Positions 8,515 to 17,566 of a stretch of 64,000 nt of DNA are shown piece by piece. A program made the translations under genes and the position numbers. Numbering within the stretch: the first letter of the stretch is position 1; the number at the start of each line of letters is the position of its first letter. The notes beneath the pieces are model-generated. The model was not told where the DNA came from. It was given only the letters and a program-made list of their open reading frames with translations, and did no database searches. Source of the DNA: Pelagibius sp. Alg239-R121 (lineage in GTDB: Bacteria > Pseudomonadota > Alphaproteobacteria > Kiloniellales > Kiloniellaceae); contig NZ_CAMZOF010000001.1 of NCBI RefSeq assembly GCF_947331435.1, positions 1,116,001 to 1,180,000 on the forward strand, read 5' to 3'.

Positions 8515-8547
8515 TCTTTATCGGGGCAGCCCCAAGGGCTGGGTCAA
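8515..8547 (-). promoter_or_regulatory. MerR-type promoter with 19-base spacer and central palindrome
   Basis: On the minus strand a -35 element TTGACC (8547-8542) is followed after 19 bases by GATAAA (8522-8517) as a -10. The spacer holds the perfect palindrome CAGCCC-TTG-GGGCTG (8541-8527). A 19-base spacer with a central dyad is the signature of MerR-controlled promoters, and this one lies just upstream of the MerR-fusion start at 8486, indicating autoregulation. Confidence 0.65.
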
Positions 8548-8727
8548 TAGTAAAATTGAAGGATTCGCGCGTTTCTTAACAGTCGATTTGGGGTCTCCGA
8601 ATGGCGTGATCCGATTCTAGGCCAAATGAGCCTCCCGTGCCCATCAAACTGATCTCCTGCGATCGGAATATGCACTAATTTCATCAAAGAACTTGCTCGA
8701 ATTAAGCCGATCCCCTAGTGCCTGTAT

Positions 8728-9936
8728 ATGGCTGCGGCATCAAAACCCTTAGGTATCCCCGAATTTGTAAGCATGCTCGCTTTGATGGTGTCACTTTTGG
8801 CACTTTCGATCGATGGCATGTTGCCGGCGCTTGGCGAAATTGCCCAGGACCTTAGGCTTAGCGATCCTAACGATGCGCAACTGGTCGTAACGGCAATGTT
8901 TTTTGGATTTGCTGCCGGTCAGATAGTGGCAGGCCCGCTATCGGATAACCTTGGACGCAAACCCGTGATCTATGGTGGGTACGTCATCTTCATCGCCGGA
9001 TGCTTGTTGTCTATTGCCGCCGACAGTTTTGCGATGATGCTGGCGGGACGGGTTTTGCAAGGCCTCGGTGCCGCTGCGCCCCGCATTGTCAGCATTGCGT
9101 TGGTGCGCGACGGCTACGAGGGCCGGGCGATGGCACGGATCATGTCGATCGTTATGGCCATTTTCATTCTCGTGCCCGCGATTGCACCGGCGATTGGACA
9201 GGTTGTGATGCTGATCTTGGATTGGCGCGCGATCTTCTGGTTGTTTCTTGCGATTGCTATAATCGCCTTTGCTTGGTTTGCCATTCGTCAGCCGGAAACT
9301 TTGGCGTCGGCAGCAAGACGACGCTTCTCGTTCAATCAAATCGCGGTTGGCATTAAAGAGGCCCTCGGGTATCGCGCGATGACCGGCTATACTCTGGCAG
9401 CAGGCATCATTTTCGGCGCGTTTGTAGGATACCTCAGCTCTGCACAGCAGTTGTTTCAATCTGCGTACCAGACCGGTGACTGGTTTTCAGTTTATTTCGG
9501 TTGTGCAGCTCTCTCCATCGGCGCGGCCAGCATCGTCAATTCAAAGCTCGTCATTGGATTGGGGATGCGATATTTGACCTGGCGGGCGTTGATCGGTTTG
9601 ACCGCTCTCTCCTGCCTGTTCGTGCCTGCTGTGTTGGCTGGCGATGGATTACCGCCCCTATGGGCATTCATGGTCTGGCTATTGCTGGCATTCTTTTGCA
9701 CCGGAATATTGTTTGGCAACTTCAACGCATTGGCCATGGAGCCTGTCGGTCATATGGCGGGACTGGGTGCTGCTGTTATTGGCTCGGTTTCCACCTTGGT
9801 CTCCTTGCCGCTGGGATGGGCGATCGGTGCGGCATTCGACGGAACGGTTGTGCCGCTTGTCGTCGGTTTTGCCGTGCTGGGAGGAGCATCGCTAATTGTG
9901 ATGTGGTGGACTGAACGTGGCGCGATCCCGGCATAA
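8728..9936 (+). CDS. Bcr/CflA-family multidrug MFS transporter
   Basis: A 402-residue inner-membrane drug:proton antiporter of the 12-helix DHA1 class. The opening (PEFVSMLALMVSLLALSIDGMLPAL) and the MFS motif A region GPLSDNLGRKPVIYGG after helix 2 are characteristic, as is GRVLQGLGAAAPRI in helix 4. Start ATG 8728 has no strong ribosome binding site; an internal ATG at 8773 would remove the short cytoplasmic lead. It is divergent from the MerR-ATPase fusion and is the natural target for that regulator, though no second MerR-type promoter is evident on this side. The transported compound is unknown. Confidence 0.85.
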   Translation: MAAASKPLGIPEFVSMLALMVSLLALSIDGMLPALGEIAQDLRLSDPNDAQLVVTAMFFGFAAGQIVAGPLSDNLGRKPVIYGGYVIFIAGCLLSIAADSFAMMLAGRVLQGLGAAAPRIVSIALVRDGYEGRAMARIMSIVMAIFILVPAIAPAIGQVVMLILDWRAIFWLFLAIAIIAFAWFAIRQPETLASAARRRFSFNQIAVGIKEALGYRAMTGYTLAAGIIFGAFVGYLSSAQQLFQSAYQTGDWFSVYFGCAALSIGAASIVNSKLVIGLGMRYLTWRALIGLTALSCLFVPAVLAGDGLPPLWAFMVWLLLAFFCTGILFGNFNALAMEPVGHMAGLGAAVIGSVSTLVSLPLGWAIGAAFDGTVVPLVVGFAVLGGASLIVMWWTERGAIPA

Positions 9937-10041
9937 TCACAGACATTGAAACGGCGCGTACCAGAGCATGATCGTTCTGGACTGAGGCGAACGAGACCGT
10001 GGTTCAGAATCTAACACATACAGATAGAGCGTAAGTCACTG

Positions 10042-10566
10042 TCAGGATGTAACCATCCCCCGTGCCGGGCGGTCGTTCTGAATAGTGAAGATCATCCCGT
10101 CCAGCAGCTCTGCCAAATCGGGACGCGCGGCGGGACCATTAGAGATGGCGACAATCTGATTGGTGCCGTCCGGGCGGACGCAAAAGATTCCTGGTTCGGC
10201 AAATCTGCGGTCTGTTTCCGCGGCAGACAACGGATCCGAGATATAGACACCTAGTTCATTCATCTGGGCTTCGGTCAGGCCGTGCCCGATATCAAAGGAC
10301 CATCCGAATTCAGTGATGTCCGCGCGCGCTTTCTCTTCGCTGTCGGCCGACACGACAACAATATCGAAACCCGCATTCTCCCACCCGCTTTTCATCCCTT
10401 CCAGCGCGTTGAGATATTTCTTGCAGCGCCCGCAGTGCTTACCACGATAGACGATGAACAAAGTCCAACGATCACGTTGACCGCCAACGGTCAGCGAGCC
10501 GCCACCAACCTTCGGAAACGACAAAACGGGGAGGGCGCCGCCAGCGGCGGGTTTCGTAGATGCCAT
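10042..10566 (-). CDS. AhpC/TSA-type redoxin
   Basis: A 174-residue thioredoxin-fold protein. The active-site region FIVYRGKHCGRCKKYL has two cysteines spaced CxxC, matching the peroxiredoxin-like family whose usual form is RGxxCPxCxxYL. A later segment ADSEEKARADITEFGW and the FCVRPDG strand also match. Such proteins reduce peroxides or disulfides in the cytosol. No signal peptide is present. The gene stands alone between divergent or convergent transporters, so its reductant and target are unknown. Confidence 0.78.
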   Translation of the reverse strand: MASTKPAAGGALPVLSFPKVGGGSLTVGGQRDRWTLFIVYRGKHCGRCKKYLNALEGMKSGWENAGFDIVVVSADSEEKARADITEFGWSFDIGHGLTEAQMNELGVYISDPLSAAETDRRFAEPGIFCVRPDGTNQIVAISNGPAARPDLAELLDGMIFTIQNDRPARGMVTS

Positions 10567-10975
10567 GTCTCTTTGCAGCCTTTCTGGGTTGGAATAGTTA
10601 GGCAGGCATTAGCCGGCAAGAGGCCGGCGAAGTCAATCTCACGCGCGAAGTTAGCTCTTGGTGTCCATGCCGTTCGGTAAATCTTAGAAGCGCTCACTCT
10701 TTTGCCTGTTTGTTTTATGACCAAGCGTTAGCTCGAACAAAACGGCAGAAATTGACTAACGGCAGTCATCGATTCTATTGGAGGCACAGGGCAGCCATAT
10801 TGAGAGGCGCTATGGCTGGAGCGTTCGTCACGCAGGGCTGCAAACTCAGATTGACTGGTGTCTTGCCCGCAAAGTTAAGTATAAAAAACGGACCAAGTTT
10901 TCCTGCCCTCCAACTTCTCCTGTTTCTTTGGGCAAAGCTCCAGGTTCCACAGCCACATTCAAGGACTAATACAGC
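10567..10975. other. Intergenic region, no gene seen
   Basis: About 409 bases between divergent redoxin and MATE genes. Frames here are short, lack a ribosome binding site and overlap no known family. A small GCCGGC-AAGAG-GCCGGC hairpin near 10610-10630 is too short to interpret. Confidence 0.5.
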
Positions 10976-12325
10976 TTGTCAGGTACGCACGCCCTTGGCA
11001 CTCAACAGATACTGGACGCACCCGTTGCAAAGGTGCTTTGGCGTCTGGCGACGCCAAACGTCGTCGCAGTTGCAATGTGGACAGCAGTGACTTTTGCCGA
11101 TGCCTGGTATGTGGGGCAACTGGGAACCGCTGCCTTGGCAAGTCTGGCATTGGCCTTTCCCTTTTTAAGCTTAATGCAAATGATGGCTGGCGGTGCCATC
11201 GGTGGCGGCATAACGTCGGCAGTGGCGCGCGCCCTTGGCGCAGGGGACGCCGAAACAGCCGAAAGCACAGCCTGGCACGCGGTGCTGATCGCCATCAGCA
11301 TGTCTTTGGGATTCATGATCTTGCTGGGCTTGTTTGCACGGCCGATATTCGAACTTTTGGGAGGTGAAGGGAACGCACTTGACGGCGCTGTTGCCTACGC
11401 CCGGGTCGCATTTGGTGGGGCGGCGGCCATATGGTTTATCTTTGTTTTGTCTGCGATCCATAGGGGGACCGGCGATACCGCAACGCCGGCCCGCGCTATC
11501 GCCACCGCCAGCATCCTACAGGTTCTTTTATCCGGCGCCCTGACGCTGGGCTGGTTCGGCTTTCCAGCCTTGGGGGTACCGGGTACCGCAACCGCGCTGA
11601 TCATCTGCCAAGGGTGTGCGGCGGCCTATCTCGCCATACACTTGTTTCGCGGCAAAGGACGTTTGCGGTTACGCCCGCATGTCCTGCAATGGGCACCTAT
11701 TCAAGACATCATGCGTGTTGGTGGTCTTGGCCTCGTCAATAGTGCCTGTATGGCTATGACCGTAGTGGCGGTCACCGGGTATGTTGGCCGCTACGGTACC
11801 GAGGCGCTGGCCGGTTACGGCCTGGGGGCGAGACTGGAATTGATGCTGGTGCCGATTGCTTTTGGGGTAGGCGCTGCTTTGACAGCGGCGGTCGGCATCA
11901 ATGTGGGCGCCGGCCAGTATGCCCGCGCGCGCCGCTTCGCATTTGCCGGTGCCGGTGTAACCCTGGCCCTGACCGGCACACTGGGAATCTGTGTTGCTAT
12001 GATGCCTAGCCTATGGCTCGACCTGTTTACCACGGACCCCGATGCTTATGCCTATGGTGTCTCCTACCTCTCTATCGCGGCACCTTTTTACGGCCTGTTT
12101 GGCGCAGGTCAGGCGTTTTATTTTGCCAGTCAGGGAACTGGCCGGATGATTCTGCCGGTTGGCGTAACAGTCGCCCGGTTCCTGACGGTCGCAAGCATCG
12201 GAGCATTGGCCATTTCATTTACCTGGAATATTACCGTGCTCTTCATCGCCGTTGCAGTCGGCTTGACAATCATGGGAGTCGGGCAGGCGCTTTGCGTTCT
12301 GGGGCCGGGTTGGCGCGCGGCGTAG
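10976..12325 (+). CDS. MATE-family efflux transporter
   Basis: A 449-residue, 12-helix multidrug and toxin extrusion pump of the inner membrane, driven by Na+ or H+. The frame opens at TTG 10976 after AAGGA, giving MSGTHALG. Family signatures include PNVVAVAMWTAVTFADAWYVGQLGTAALAS in helix 1, the MMAGGAIGGGITSAVARALGAG motif after helix 2, and an internally repeated second half beginning near GGLGLVNSACMAMTVVAV. Length is as expected. It is followed convergently by a LysR gene after 112 bases, and nothing nearby indicates the substrate. Confidence 0.88.
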   Translation: MSGTHALGTQQILDAPVAKVLWRLATPNVVAVAMWTAVTFADAWYVGQLGTAALASLALAFPFLSLMQMMAGGAIGGGITSAVARALGAGDAETAESTAWHAVLIAISMSLGFMILLGLFARPIFELLGGEGNALDGAVAYARVAFGGAAAIWFIFVLSAIHRGTGDTATPARAIATASILQVLLSGALTLGWFGFPALGVPGTATALIICQGCAAAYLAIHLFRGKGRLRLRPHVLQWAPIQDIMRVGGLGLVNSACMAMTVVAVTGYVGRYGTEALAGYGLGARLELMLVPIAFGVGAALTAAVGINVGAGQYARARRFAFAGAGVTLALTGTLGICVAMMPSLWLDLFTTDPDAYAYGVSYLSIAAPFYGLFGAGQAFYFASQGTGRMILPVGVTVARFLTVASIGALAISFTWNITVLFIAVAVGLTIMGVGQALCVLGPGWRAA

Positions 12326-12437
12326 GTCCACCAAGACTGTGGAAGTTTTCATTCCTGCGTTATATGTCGGCAGATGAACCTAGTGCCGGTGTTCCAGGCG
12401 AAACAAAAAACGATCCTTCCCGCCGACGACAGGGGTC

Positions 12438-13370
12438 TTAGTCGAAACTTTCCATGCGGCCTGCCGAAGGATCCGGGAGTTGCCCTGTGCAAACCTCCCG
12501 AATGCAACCACGTAGCCAGCGATGCACAGGATCTGCATCCAGTCGCGGGTGCCAAAACAGGGATATGGTGAAGCCCGGCGGCCGGACTGGAAGGGAAAAG
12601 CTGTGCAGCCCGGCGCGCAGATTTCCGGTATAGCGTTCGGGAACTGTGGCAATCAGATCAGAGGCTCGGGCAAGTGCAAGCGCGGTTGAAAAGCCACCGA
12701 CGATCGTGATGATCTGTCGTTCCAGTCCCAGGGGCTCCAGGGATTGATCAACCAGATCTTTCTTGAGGCCCAGCCGCGAGACGCTGATGTGTTCGCCGGC
12801 CGCATATTTGGCAGGCGTGACCTTGCTCTGGCTCAGGGTGTGCCCCGGCCGCACGACGCCAATGAAGCGGTCTTGAAACAAGGCCTGCATACGCACTTCC
12901 GGGCCGGTCGTGGTTCCCAGGACGCCGGTTTCCAGATCAACGCTCCCATCGCGGAGAGGTGTGCTGTCCTTATTTGTCTTCTGCACAAAGCAGAGTCGCA
13001 CACCCGGCGCTTCCTCCCTGATTCGGGCAATGAGACCCAGTCCGAAGTTTTCCACAAAGCCCTCGCGAGTCCGCAGCGTGAAGCTTCGGACCAACTGTTT
13101 GAAGTTCGGTCTCTCCGCGGGACGTAAAACCGCATTGGCATCTTGGACGAGTTGGCCGACCTGTTCGCGAAGTTCGAGCGCACGTGGCGTGGGAACAAGT
13201 CCGCGCCCAGCTCTGACCAGCAGTGGATCGCCCGTCGTATCGCGCAAGCGCGCCAGCGCCCGACTCATCGCCGATGGACTCAGTCGTAAGCGTTTTGCCG
13301 CCCGCGCTACGCTGCCTTCCGCGAGCAGTACGTCGAGGGTGACAAGCAGATTGAGATCAGGTGTTGGCAT
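12438..13370 (-). CDS. LysR-family transcriptional regulator
   Basis: A 310-residue LysR regulator: N-terminal winged helix (PDLNLLVTLDVLLAEGSVARAAKRLRLSPSAMSRAL) and a periplasmic-binding-protein-like effector domain from about residue 90. The DPLLVRAGRGLVPTPRA stretch places it in the subgroup that pairs with MFS exporters. It is divergent from the DHA2 transporter, with 145 bases between the start codons and a dyad in that gap, so it likely controls that exporter. The effector is unknown. Confidence 0.87.
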   Translation of the reverse strand: MPTPDLNLLVTLDVLLAEGSVARAAKRLRLSPSAMSRALARLRDTTGDPLLVRAGRGLVPTPRALELREQVGQLVQDANAVLRPAERPNFKQLVRSFTLRTREGFVENFGLGLIARIREEAPGVRLCFVQKTNKDSTPLRDGSVDLETGVLGTTTGPEVRMQALFQDRFIGVVRPGHTLSQSKVTPAKYAAGEHISVSRLGLKKDLVDQSLEPLGLERQIITIVGGFSTALALARASDLIATVPERYTGNLRAGLHSFSLPVRPPGFTISLFWHPRLDADPVHRWLRGCIREVCTGQLPDPSAGRMESFD

Positions 13371-13412
13371 GGGCTGAACATACCACAGGGTTTCAGATTA
13401 GATATAGCGTTA

Positions 13413-13442
13413 CATGCATCAATTAAGTGCAATTACTGCATG
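13413..13442. promoter_or_regulatory. Probable LysR-binding dyad
   Basis: CATGCA (13413-13418) and TGCATG (13437-13442) are exact inverted arms, and an inner AATT pair (13421-13424, 13431-13434) shares the same centre at 13427.5. The site lies between the divergent LysR and MFS start codons, where LysR proteins bind. The full 30-base dyad has several mismatches, so confidence is moderate. Confidence 0.5.
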
Positions 13443-13515
13443 TTCCGCCATACGAGGGGAGATACTAAGTTCCTGACAGCTCCAGTTCCAGAGCCGACAG
13501 AAGACGGAGTTCACG

Positions 13516-14976
13516 TTGAAGCCACAAACTCATGAAGAAGGCGAGGCGACAGAGGAAAAGCTGGGCACGACACCTTCGGTTCGCTGGGCGCTCTGCAGCC
13601 TTGCGCTTTCGATGCTGCTGTCGTCACTCGGCATCAGCATCGCCAATGTTGCCTTGCCGACTTTGGCTCGAGCCTTCACAGCCTCTTTCCAGGAGGTCCA
13701 ATGGGTCGTTCTCGCCTACCTTCTGACCATCACAGTTGTAATTGTCAGCGTTGGACGACTTGGCGATGTCGTAGGGCGACGGCGGGTGTTGTTGGCTGCA
13801 ATCCTGTTGTTCACCTTGGCCTCGATCTTCTGTGCTGCTGCCCCGACTCTCTGGATGCTTATCCTCGCCCGGGCACTTCAGGGCCTCGGAGCAGCCATCA
13901 TGATGGCTCTCACGGTGGCGTTCGTCCGCGAGGTCGTTCCGAAGGAAAAAACCGGTAGCGCCATGGGGCTGCTTGGAACGATGTCTGCAGTTGGCACCGC
14001 GCTCGGGCCCTCGCTCGGCGGGGTTTTGATCGCCGGGTCTGGCTGGCGGGCAATCTTTCTCATCATGATCCCAATGGGGATTCTGAATTTCATTCTGGCA
14101 CAGCGCACCCTGCCACCTGATGGAAGGGCAGCGAAGATGGGCTGGAAGGACTTCGACTCTTTAGGCACTCTTCTGCTCGGCCTGACGCTCGCAGTCTATA
14201 CGCTTGCAGTGACGTTGGGAGGAGGTCGTTTCGATCGACTCAACATGGCCTTGTTGTTGGCTGCTGCCCTAGGAACCGGTCTCTTCCTGTTTGTGCAGGC
14301 CAGTGTCGTATCACCGTTGATCCGATTGACGGCGTTTCGCGATGTGCTGTTCAGTGCCGGCCTCGTCATGAATACACTTGTTTCCACGGTGATGATGGCG
14401 ACGTTGGTGGTCGGGCCATTCTTCCTTTCTCACGCGCTTGGGCTAAAAGAAGCTCTTGTTGGGTTCGTTATGTCCATAGGCCCGATTATCTCCGCCCTGA
14501 GCGGTGTTCCCTCGGGGCGCATTGTCGACCGATTGGGCGCGCCACCCATTATCGTGGTTGGATTGATGGCTATGGCGGTTGGTTCCTTTGCGCTTTCTCT
14601 ACTTCCGTCGATGTTTGGTGTTGCGGGCTACATTGCCGCTGTTGCCATTTTGACTCCCGGCTATCAACTCTTTCAGGCCGCCAATAACACAGCGGTCATG
14701 ATGGAAGTGCCCCCGAATCAGCGGGGCGTATTTTCGGGCATGCTCAGCTTGTCGCGTAATCTTGGGCTCATCACCGGCGCGTCCGTCATGGGGGCTGTGT
14801 TTGCCTTCGCGTCGGGGGTGAGCGTTACCACCGCATCCGCTCCCGACGCAGTTGCCAACGGGATGCGGATCACCTTTTCTGTTGCCGGGAGTCTGATTGT
14901 CCTTGCGTTCATTATTGCGGTTGGATGTCGCGTATTCACAACGCGCCGCCGCACAGCGTTCGCTGACGACTCCTAA
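13516..14976 (+). CDS. DHA2-family MFS drug exporter
   Basis: A 486-residue, 14-helix inner-membrane exporter of the EmrB/QacA class. TTG 13516 is preceded by GGAG with suitable spacing. ANVALPTLARAFTASFQEVQWVVLAYLL is the DHA2 first-helix pattern, GRLGDVVGRRRVL is MFS motif A, and RALQGLGAAIMMAL plus GPSLGGVLI (motif C of antiporters) follow. It is divergent from a LysR regulator, its likely activator or repressor. No membrane-fusion partner is adjacent, so it probably acts as a single component. The substrate is unknown. Confidence 0.87.
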   Translation: MKPQTHEEGEATEEKLGTTPSVRWALCSLALSMLLSSLGISIANVALPTLARAFTASFQEVQWVVLAYLLTITVVIVSVGRLGDVVGRRRVLLAAILLFTLASIFCAAAPTLWMLILARALQGLGAAIMMALTVAFVREVVPKEKTGSAMGLLGTMSAVGTALGPSLGGVLIAGSGWRAIFLIMIPMGILNFILAQRTLPPDGRAAKMGWKDFDSLGTLLLGLTLAVYTLAVTLGGGRFDRLNMALLLAAALGTGLFLFVQASVVSPLIRLTAFRDVLFSAGLVMNTLVSTVMMATLVVGPFFLSHALGLKEALVGFVMSIGPIISALSGVPSGRIVDRLGAPPIIVVGLMAMAVGSFALSLLPSMFGVAGYIAAVAILTPGYQLFQAANNTAVMMEVPPNQRGVFSGMLSLSRNLGLITGASVMGAVFAFASGVSVTTASAPDAVANGMRITFSVAGSLIVLAFIIAVGCRVFTTRRRTAFADDS

Positions 14977-14993
14977 CACCTAGTCTGACCCAA

Positions 14994-15947
14994 TCACGTC
15001 ATACTGGTATTTTTGACTGATGCCTTTTTCGAAGATGGTGCTGCGACGAGTAGTCCGGCCAACGTAATCAAGAGCATTCCGCTAATTGTTAACGTGCCAG
15101 GCTTCTCGGAGAAGAATACAAAGCCCCATAAGGCCGCGGAGACTAAATAGACATAGTCAAAGGTGGCGACGATCTGTGGAGCGGCGATTTGATAGGCGCG
15201 TGCGACGCCAACGAAGAATGCGGCCGAAAGAGCACCAAGCAGTGCCATCAAACCCCATTCCCGTACTCCCATCGCGGCCCAATCGCCTATCAGGAACGGG
15301 AAGGTCGCCTTGGTATCGCTGCCAAGACCAATGACAGAGAGCAGGACTGTGGCGGTCAGGCCCGCAACAAGAAACGAGCTGTGAAGGGCGAGTGCCAAGG
15401 TCAAAGGCGCCTCTTTCTGACATTTTGCCCGGGTGAGAACCATCGCCAGTGAATAGAAGGCAGCTGCCAGGAGCGGCAAAACCGTGAACCATGAAAAGGC
15501 ATCGGTGCCGGGCCTAAGGATCGCGACCACACCTAGAAAACCCAACAGGACTCCGGCCCATTGACGCCCGGTAACACGTTCACCAATCAATGCAGCGGAC
15601 AGCAATGCAGTCATGATAGGGTTGGTGTAGACGGCGACCGCCGCCACAGACAGGCTGAGTATGGGAAGCGCAGCGTAAAATGCTAGCCACGTGAGGACTA
15701 AGAGCAAGCTCCGAACGATTGTTCACCTCGGTACTTGCAGTTTCATGCCGACGCCGGTTGCCCGTGACAGTCCGATCAAAATGGGGATTGCAAAAAGCGA
15801 GCGGGCGAAGAAGATTTGCCACACTGTCAGGTCCGCACTTACGAGCTTCACAACGGCATCTGCGAAGGCCATCGTTAGAACCGACATCAAGATGATGCCA
15901 ATACCCAGAGCCGTCTGATCGGTCCTTTCCGCGTCCCCCTGCGTCAT
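14994..15947 (-). pseudogene. EamA/DMT-family permease interrupted by an in-frame TGA
   Basis: Two pieces in the same reading frame form one drug/metabolite transporter. The N-terminal 74 codons (15947-15726) encode ILMSVLTMAFADAVVKL and a second helix, ending MKLQVPR before TGA 15725-15723. Immediately downstream, still in frame, TIVRSLLLVLTWLAFYAALP continues the normal EamA sequence to 14994. Family members usually have tryptophan at the position of the stop, so a single TGG to TGA change explains the break. Together the pieces are about 317 residues, the usual ten-helix size. A TTG at 15707 could restart the downstream part, but that would lack the first two helices. The gene is either recently inactivated, read through, or affected by a base error. 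Confidence 0.75.
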
Positions 15948-16154
15948 TATCTGTCCCTTTGCGACCGTCCTGCCGATTGCACTGTCAAACCGCTGCGTTG
16001 TCAGGACAGCAGTTCCAATACGCCGCTATCTTAATCGGGGTTTGCAACGTAACTCGGAGGATGGTTTCCAAGTCTGCATTTGGCCGTCTGGTCTTCCAAC
16101 TCCACAAAATCCTCGGTTGAATGCGGCCGATATACCAAACGAAAGTCCGACGAT

Positions 16155-17009
16155 CTATATAGCCGTCGCACAGCGCTCCTTGATCACTTTCAGCACTTCA
16201 TTCGGATCACGTAGCCACCAATTGCGCTCTGAAAAGATCTCCACCTCAACTGGACCATTGTAGCCTTGCGCTTCGATCCATTGCCGAATCCGCAGATTGT
16301 CGATCCCACCATCGCCCGGCATACCGCGGTCGAGGCGCAGATCGCAGGTGTCGGGCAACCAGTCGCTGACGTGGAAATTGATAATGCGTTGACCCGCCCG
16401 TTCGATCTGTGCTTCCAGATCGGCCTCCCACCAGAGCGCGTAGCTGTCGAGCGCGATGCCCAGGACTTCGCGCGCCATTGCTGAGTCAGACTCCAACTGG
16501 TCGAGCCAGTCGTTGGCTTCGCGCAGGCTGGACAGGACCGAGCGGAAACCGCAGACCATTGGGTGCAGGGGCTCCAGAGCCAGGCGGATTCCCGCTGCGC
16601 GGGCTTCTGGGATCAACTGAGAGAAACCTTCGAGAGCCCGTTTTCGCGCGCCCGCCAGATCCCGGTCGCCTTCGTCCAGACCGCCAGTGATGACCACTAA
16701 CGAGGCGGCGCCGATCGCGGCAGCCTGTTCGATCCAGCGGCGGTTATCGTCGAGCGAAGACTGAAAGTTTGCCGGATCGCGGGAAGTCAGGAAACCGCCT
16801 GCGCAGAGTGACACCGCGTCGACGCCGCTATCCTTCAACAATCTCGAGCCTTCCTGAGTGCCGATCGCGTCAAGCTTCTCCCGCCAGACGGCAGTCTTGA
16901 AGATACCGTTGCGGACGAAGGCGTCGAGCGACTGCGCGAAGTCGCATTGCTTCATCAAGGTGACCTGATGAACGCAGAGGCGGTCCGGATCGAGTGTCAT
17001 CGACGGCAT
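16155..17009 (-). CDS. Sugar phosphate isomerase/epimerase family TIM-barrel protein
   Basis: About 284 residues with the AP-endonuclease-2-like TIM barrel of the IolE/hydroxypyruvate-isomerase group. Metal-site segments include RLALEPLHPM, GIALDSYALWW, INFHVSDWLPD and VEVEIFSERNWWL, which carry the expected acidic and histidine ligands. The start is uncertain: I use ATG 17009 (MPSMTLDPDRL); a TTG at 17052-17054 and ATG 17000 are alternatives, none with a clear ribosome binding site. Members isomerise or epimerise keto sugars or related hydroxyacids in the cytosol. It stands alone, so the substrate cannot be assigned. Confidence 0.75.
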   Translation of the reverse strand: MPSMTLDPDRLCVHQVTLMKQCDFAQSLDAFVRNGIFKTAVWREKLDAIGTQEGSRLLKDSGVDAVSLCAGGFLTSRDPANFQSSLDDNRRWIEQAAAIGAASLVVITGGLDEGDRDLAGARKRALEGFSQLIPEARAAGIRLALEPLHPMVCGFRSVLSSLREANDWLDQLESDSAMAREVLGIALDSYALWWEADLEAQIERAGQRIINFHVSDWLPDTCDLRLDRGMPGDGGIDNLRIRQWIEAQGYNGPVEVEIFSERNWWLRDPNEVLKVIKERCATAI

Positions 17010-17353
17010 GTTGGACGAGTTCGGCCGGGAAACGACGACGGCAATAGCTGACAATTTTTATTGAAACAGATTATTAGCCGCAACAGTCAACACCGTAAAC
17101 AATTCGCAACAATGGGCTCCAGGCTCAGGATATCATGGATTTTTGTTTTGAAGACCCGGTTGTTAAAAATGATACATCGGACTTTGCGGTACCTTCTTGG
17201 ATGAGTTGTTGCATATCGCCGCATCTCGGGAGGCCGAACGGCTCGAGAGTGCTCATGACGAGTTCTTCTCGTTGCGCACGGACTTGAAACGCCGCAGATA
17301 GCGCCGATTGTGTCGGCTCTGCGGCCCCCTTTTGATGTTCTTTGGTGCAGAAA

Positions 17354-17525
17354 TGTGTTTCGACTCTCCCTGCTGGCGAGATCTTCCTGGTCATGGGCTT
17401 CGTCGGTGCGGGCGAGTCGACTTGCGTGCGATGCCAGTCTTGTCTTATTGAAGCGGCGGCGTAGAAATTTTGGGTTCGGTGACGAAAACGCAACTGCTTT
17501 GGTTGATTACCGTTCCGACTGTTAG
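17354..17525 (+). pseudogene. Decayed fragment of a ProV/ChoV-type betaine or choline ABC ATPase
   Basis: Read from 17363, codons give TLPAGEIFLVMGFVGAGEST followed by CVRCQSCLIEAAA and TAG at 17462-17464. Glycine-betaine/choline importer ATPases have GEIFxxMGLSGSGKSTLVRCxNRLIEP at this point. The P-loop lysine is changed to glutamate, a stop follows, and a shift to another frame gives [15 protein letters not shown], like the next DGEDITAL segment. This is a relic covering only the Walker A region, with no start, signature motif or C-terminus. It sits 40 bases before the choline dehydrogenase gene, where functional cho/bet loci often carry the transporter. Confidence 0.6.
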
Positions 17526-17566
17526 GCGGTCTATCTTGCGACCGGTACGATGGAGGCTCCATAGAT

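Noticed and set aside
10610-10630. GCCGGC-AAGAG-GCCGGC hairpin
   Set aside because: Only six-base arms and no T run; such GC-rich repeats are expected by chance in this base composition.
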